Program-made: the position numbers and the translations under genes | Shown: one piece after another, positions 1 to 5,741 of the stretch | Numbering within the stretch: the first letter of the stretch is position 1 | Layout of the letters: the number at the start of each line of letters is the position of its first letter | Notes under the pieces: generated by a model | Seen by the model: the letters and a program-made list of their open reading frames with translations, nothing else | Told to the model about the DNA's origin: nothing | Databases searched by the model: none | DNA from: Thiohalospira sp051745535 | Lineage (GTDB): Bacteria > Pseudomonadota > Gammaproteobacteria > Thiohalospirales > Thiohalospiraceae | Direction: 5' to 3' | Length of the DNA stretch: 5,741 bases | NCBI GenBank assembly: GCA_051745535.1 | Contig: JBNJED010000097.1 | Span: 1 to 5,741, forward strand

Positions 1-863
1 CGCCGGTAGCACCACTGGTACTGCTCCGGGCGCTGGCGGACGCACCCCTCCACCCCCGCATTGAGCGCCCGCGTGGCGACCTCGGGATCGGGATCGGCGA
101 TCCCCTCGGGGGCCGGCTCGAAGTGGACCCGGAAGCCGCGGCCGCGGGGCAGCCGCTCGGCCCAGGTGAAGACCACCGGTGCGCCGCTGGAGGCGGCGAG
201 GCGGGAGAGCAGGGTCATGGTCCAGGCCGGCTGGCCGCAGAAGGGGGCGATGACCCCGTTCTCCTTCGCCGGCGCCTGGTCCGGCAGGATCGCCACCAGC
301 TCCCCCGCGCGCAGCCGGGTGAGGACCGCCCGGATCCCCCGGGGGCCCACCGGCACCAGTCGGGCGCCGAAGCGCTCGCGCCCGTCGCGGACCAGCTGCT
401 CCAGGGCGGCCATGCGCGGCGGGCGGTAGAGGCTGGTCATGGCCTGACGACGGGAGAGGATGAGCCCCAGGAACTCCCAGCAGCCCAGGTGGGGGATGGC
501 GAGGATGACCCCCCGGCCCTGCGCCTGCGCCGCCTCCAGGTGCTCGATCCCCACCGTCTCCCGCCAGAGCCGCTCGGTTACCGCGGCCGGGCCGAACCAG
601 AGCCGGCCCGCCTCCAGCGCCGTCCTGGCCGTCTCCACCATGCTCCGTCGCCCCAGCCGCCGTCGCTGGCGGGGCGTGAGGTCGGCGTAGCAGATCGCGA
701 GGTTGGCCTCGATGACCTGGCGATTGGTCTCGCGCAGGGGCCAGATCAGATGGGCCATGCCGGCGGCAAGGGCGTGGAGCAGCGGCAGCGGGAGGCGGCC
801 GGCGCCGCGCACCAGGCCCGGGATGATCCGGCTGAGAACGGGGTGGTCAGGGTTGCTCGTCAT
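1..863 (-). CDS. LpxL/HtrB-family lysophospholipid (lipid A-type) acyltransferase, 3' end cut by window edge
   Basis: The reading frame starts at ATG 863-861 and stays open to the left edge, giving 287 codons. The protein begins MTSNPDHPVLSRI. Residues about 24-42 form a hydrophobic stretch suited to an N-terminal inner-membrane anchor. The family's catalytic HX4E motif is HLGCWE (H125, E130). It is followed by YRPPR (146-150), the LPDQAP block (193-198) and, near the edge, PEQYQWCYR, matching the family's usual C-terminal PEQY-W-Y signature; probably only a few residues are missing. Known enzymes of this family transfer an acyl chain from acyl-ACP to lipid A precursors or similar lipids on the cytoplasmic face of the inner membrane. 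The start is secure: an in-frame TGA (890-888) lies nine codons upstream with no other start between. There is only a weak GGGAT upstream, and the start lies inside the preceding TtcA-like gene (17-base overlap), so translational coupling is likely. LpxL, LpxM, LpxP and ornithine- or aryl-polyene-lipid acyltransferases cannot be separated here, so no symbol is given. Confidence 0.88.
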   Translation of the reverse strand, partial: MTSNPDHPVLSRIIPGLVRGAGRLPLPLLHALAAGMAHLIWPLRETNRQVIEANLAICYADLTPRQRRRLGRRSMVETARTALEAGRLWFGPAAVTERLWRETVGIEHLEAAQAQGRGVILAIPHLGCWEFLGLILSRRQAMTSLYRPPRMAALEQLVRDGRERFGARLVPVGPRGIRAVLTRLRAGELVAILPDQAPAKENGVIAPFCGQPAWTMTLLSRLAASSGAPVVFTWAERLPRGRGFRVHFEPAPEGIADPDPEVATRALNAGVEGCVRQRPEQYQWCYR

Positions 864-1617
864 GGTCCGGGATCCCGTCGGGGGCCATCAGGGGGCGGAG
901 GGTGCGCTCCAGGTTGCCGAACAGCCGCGGGACGCGCGCCTCCTCCCCGGCGAGCAGCGATTTCACGTGTTCGCGCTCGGTGGGGGCGCCGAAGCAGGCG
1001 GGGCAGGAGTCGGGGATCACCGGCAGCCCGGCCCGCTCGGCGAAGTCGGCCATCTGGCGCTCGCGCACCAGGGCCAGCGGCCGGATGACGCGCAGGTCCC
1101 CGGCGTGGATGCGGTAGTGGGCCTGCATGGTCCGCAGCTGGCCGCCGTGGAAGGCGGACATGAGGAAGCTCTCCGCCAGGTCGTCCAGGTGCTGGCCCAG
1201 GGCGAGGACGTTGTACCCCCCCTCGCGGGCGGCGGTGTACATCATCCCGCGCTTCATGCGCGAGCAGAAGGAGCAGAAGGAGTCACCCTGCATGCGCTCC
1301 TGCGCCTCCTCCTGGAGGGGCTGGGTGCGGTAGTAGTAGTCGATGCCGCGCGCGGCCATCCAGCCCTTGAGGGGGGACGGGTCGAACCCCTCCACCTGGG
1401 GGTCTATAGTTACCGCGCCGACCTCGAAGTGCACCGGCGCATAGGTCGCCAGGTGGCGCAGCACGGTGAGCAGGGTCAGGGAGTCCTTGCCGCCGGAGAC
1501 GGCCACCAGTACCCGGTCGCCGTCGCGGATCATGTCGAAGTCGCGGATCGCCCGGCCAACCGGCCGCAGCAGGGCCTTGGGCGGGCGGAGCGGGGTGTCG
1601 GAAGCGGGCTCGTCCAT
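847..1617 (-). CDS. TtcA-like PP-loop ATPase, probable tRNA 2-thiolation enzyme
   Basis: This 256-residue protein belongs to the TtcA/TilS/TtuA group of N-type ATP pyrophosphatases, which adenylate a tRNA base; TtcA itself makes 2-thiocytidine at tRNA position 32 using an iron-sulfur cluster. The PP-loop SGGKDS is at 41-46. A CSFC motif (C115, C118) is followed by SRMKRG, as in TtcA. GQHLDD is at 141-146, VIRPLA at 177-182, and a second cysteine pair, CPAC (C205, C208), comes after LPVIP. This matches TtcA architecture, but canonical TtcA has GHHRDD and CNLCGSQ at the last two sites and is about 310 residues long, so this looks like a divergent or shorter subfamily; the substrate is inferred. 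I chose ATG 1617-1615 because homologs begin shortly before the conserved LLRPVGRAI segment (residues 16-24). A GTG at 1671-1669 would add 18 residues of non-conserved look. Neither start has a good Shine-Dalgarno sequence. The stop lies inside the next gene, so the two probably form an operon. Confidence 0.85.
   Translation of the reverse strand: MDEPASDTPLRPPKALLRPVGRAIRDFDMIRDGDRVLVAVSGGKDSLTLLTVLRHLATYAPVHFEVGAVTIDPQVEGFDPSPLKGWMAARGIDYYYRTQPLQEEAQERMQGDSFCSFCSRMKRGMMYTAAREGGYNVLALGQHLDDLAESFLMSAFHGGQLRTMQAHYRIHAGDLRVIRPLALVRERQMADFAERAGLPVIPDSCPACFGAPTEREHVKSLLAGEEARVPRLFGNLERTLRPLMAPDGIPDHDEQP
1262..1282. repeat. Tandem 9-base repeat (about 2.3 copies) inside the TtcA-like gene
   Basis: Two perfect copies of GAGCAGAAG (1262-1270 and 1271-1279) are followed by a further GAG. 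Read on the minus strand they encode Ser-Phe-Cys-Ser-Phe-Cys-Ser, so the repeat coincides with the CxxC motif (C115, C118) of the TtcA-like protein. The repeat is in frame. It is most simply explained by identical codon choice for a repeated tripeptide. Confidence 0.7.
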
Positions 1618-1724
1618 GCCGGGCAATGCTACGCAGGCGGCGGCCCACGGGCCATGATGAGTCCCGACCACGGAGTCAGTCCGCCGCCCCGCCGGCTTTT
1701 CGCGGAGGGGGTGGTTAGTCGTCC

Positions 1725-1730
1725 ATTATC
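1725..1730 (-). promoter_or_regulatory. Candidate -10 box for the TtcA-like operon
   Basis: The minus strand reads GATAAT here, five of six bases of the sigma-70 consensus TATAAT. It lies 108 bases upstream of the chosen ATG at 1617 and 54 bases upstream of the alternative GTG at 1671. No good -35 hexamer sits 16-18 bases further upstream, and there is no extended -10 TGn, so the call is tentative. Confidence 0.2.
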
Positions 1731-1843
1731 AGGGAGATGGGAGCCGAGACTGCAGAGTGGGGAAAAACGTGGTAGCCTATTCAACTATTCGTGCATATTT
1801 CCCTACGTCCCTAGCGGCGCCACCCATCAACGTCCACAGGCGG

Positions 1844-1864
1844 TCCCGAAGAGGCTGCCCGGGA
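1844..1864 (+). promoter_or_regulatory. Small hairpin covering the metH ribosome binding site
   Basis: TCCCG (1844-1848) can pair with CGGGA (1860-1864) across an 11-base loop. The 3' arm contains four of the five bases of the GGGAG Shine-Dalgarno sequence of metH, so folding would hide it. The stem is only five pairs, four of them G-C. The loop can also pair with an upstream segment (see findings). It may be a translational control element or chance in GC-rich sequence. Confidence 0.25.
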
Positions 1865-1865
1865 G
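1861..1865 (+). promoter_or_regulatory. metH ribosome binding site (GGGAG)
   Basis: GGGAG lies 10 bases before the ATG at 1876, slightly long but usable spacing. An out-of-frame ATG at 1866 touches this site directly and would encode only 12 codons before TGA, overlapping the metH start. Its spacing from the Shine-Dalgarno is zero, so ATG 1876 is the sensible start. It also matches the N-terminus of known MetH proteins. Confidence 0.6.
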
Positions 1866-1875
1866 ATGATCGGTC

Positions 1876-5565
<3,690 letters not shown>

Positions 5566-5578
5566 GGCCGGAATCCAT

Positions 5579-5596
5579 CCCGCTCCCCGGAGCGGG
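5579..5596 (+). other. First hairpin downstream of metH
   Basis: CCCGCTC (5579-5585) pairs with GAGCGGG (5590-5596) over a four-base loop, starting 14 bases after the metH stop codon. It has no T-tract behind it, so alone it is not an intrinsic terminator. It may protect the mRNA 3' end or act together with the terminator hairpin just downstream. Confidence 0.5.
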
Positions 5597-5610
5597 GCCG
5601 GCTAGCAGAA

Positions 5611-5639
5611 AGGGGCGCCCCGCGGGGCGCCCCTTTTTT
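5611..5639 (+). terminator. Rho-independent terminator of metH
   Basis: A perfect ten-pair stem, AGGGGCGCCC (5611-5620) with GGGCGCCCCT (5625-5634), encloses a CGCG loop. It leads directly into a run of six T (5634-5639, the first of which closes the stem). It lies about 45 bases after the metH stop. On the minus strand the same stem is followed by TT-C-T-G rather than a clean T-tract, so it could only weakly terminate the convergent gene from the right. Confidence 0.92.
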
Positions 5640-5669
5640 GTGAGTGGCGGGTCGCGTCGCCGACCGGCT

Positions 5670-5741
5670 TCAGGCAATCCCCAGAAAGACGGTCAGGGCC
5701 CGGTTGGCGGCCAGGAGGAGTTCGTCGCTCGCCCGACCGAA
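5670..5741 (-). CDS. C-terminal end of an unidentified convergent protein (partial)
   Basis: From the right edge a minus-strand frame is open for 23 codons and ends at TGA 5672-5670. It reads FGRASDELLLAAN followed by RALTVFLGIA. The segment is leucine- and alanine-rich, with a short hydrophobic end that could be a helix or the edge of a membrane segment. Its stop lies 36 bases from the terminator stem, a natural layout for a gene convergent with metH. The piece is too short to name the protein. A plus-strand frame is also open over this stretch, so coding on the minus strand is an inference from layout and composition. Confidence 0.45.
   Translation of the reverse strand, partial: FGRASDELLLAANRALTVFLGIA

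Larger units (their letters stand above)
1618..1875. promoter_or_regulatory. Divergent intergenic region between the TtcA-like gene and metH
   Basis: These 258 bases separate two genes pointing away from each other, so promoters for both should lie here. The stretch 1761-1803 is clearly AT-richer than its surroundings and is the likeliest place for the metH promoter, although no convincing pair of -35 and -10 boxes can be picked. On the minus strand, GATAAT (1730-1725) is one base off the sigma-70 -10 consensus and could serve the TtcA-like gene, but its -35 partner is poor. I looked for the motifs of cobalamin, SAM-I, SAM-II and SAH riboswitches and for MetJ and MetR boxes and found none that match. 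No gene of its own is seen here beyond the alternative GTG start at 1671. Confidence 0.5.

Noticed and set aside
123..1088. 321-residue plus-strand open frame over the acyltransferase gene
   Set aside because: It is the mirror frame of the acyltransferase and is rich in Arg, Gly, Pro and Ala. The minus strand encodes HX4E and the other family motifs.
703..1869. 388-residue plus-strand open frame over the TtcA-like gene
   Set aside because: It is the mirror frame of the TtcA-like gene, which carries the PP-loop and cysteine motifs on the minus strand.
1674..1875. Known riboswitch (cobalamin, SAM-I, SAM-II, SAH) upstream of metH
   Set aside because: Stretches such as TTATCAGGGAGATGGGAG loosely recall the start of a SAM-I element, but the other conserved parts are missing, and there is no B12 box or SAH core.
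5640..5741. Plus-strand frame from GTG 5640 to the right edge
   Set aside because: It would start within the tail of the metH terminator with no ribosome binding site, and its composition is Gly/Arg/Pro-rich. The convergent minus-strand reading fits the layout better.

Overview
This GC-rich window reads as ordinary chromosomal backbone of a bacterium, most likely a high-GC gammaproteobacterium. That guess rests on three things: MetH is close to the E. coli protein in length and motif numbering, there is an LpxL/HtrB-type acyltransferase (a lipid A / outer-membrane family), and third codon positions are strongly biased to G and C. Ectothiorhodospiraceae or a related Chromatiales lineage would fit, but this is inference and the window alone does not settle it.

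Layout. On the left, on the minus strand, a TtcA-like PP-loop ATPase (stop at 847) is followed by a LpxL/HtrB-family acyltransferase (start at 863). The two overlap by 17 bases and the acyltransferase runs off the left edge. Facing away on the plus strand is a complete methionine synthase gene, metH (1876-5565, 1229 aa). The shared divergent region, about 1618-1875, contains an AT-richer island and a small hairpin that would cover the metH ribosome binding site. I recognise no known riboswitch there. After metH come two tandem hairpins, the second with a clean T-tract (rho-independent terminator). The last 72 bases look like the 3' end of a convergent minus-strand gene that enters from the right edge.

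Function. MetH remethylates homocysteine using methyl-tetrahydrofolate and cobalamin. The TtcA-like protein is probably a tRNA thiolation enzyme of the iron-sulfur PP-loop type, although its signature motifs differ from canonical TtcA. The acyltransferase probably acts at the inner membrane on lipid A or a related lipid. The genes share no obvious pathway. The minus-strand pair is probably co-transcribed because it overlaps.

No mobile element, CRISPR array, tRNA, rRNA or clearly new system is visible. The points most worth a second look are the divergent TtcA-like motifs, the possible structured metH leader, and the complete absence of TTA, CTA and TCA codons from metH, which creates very long false antisense reading frames.
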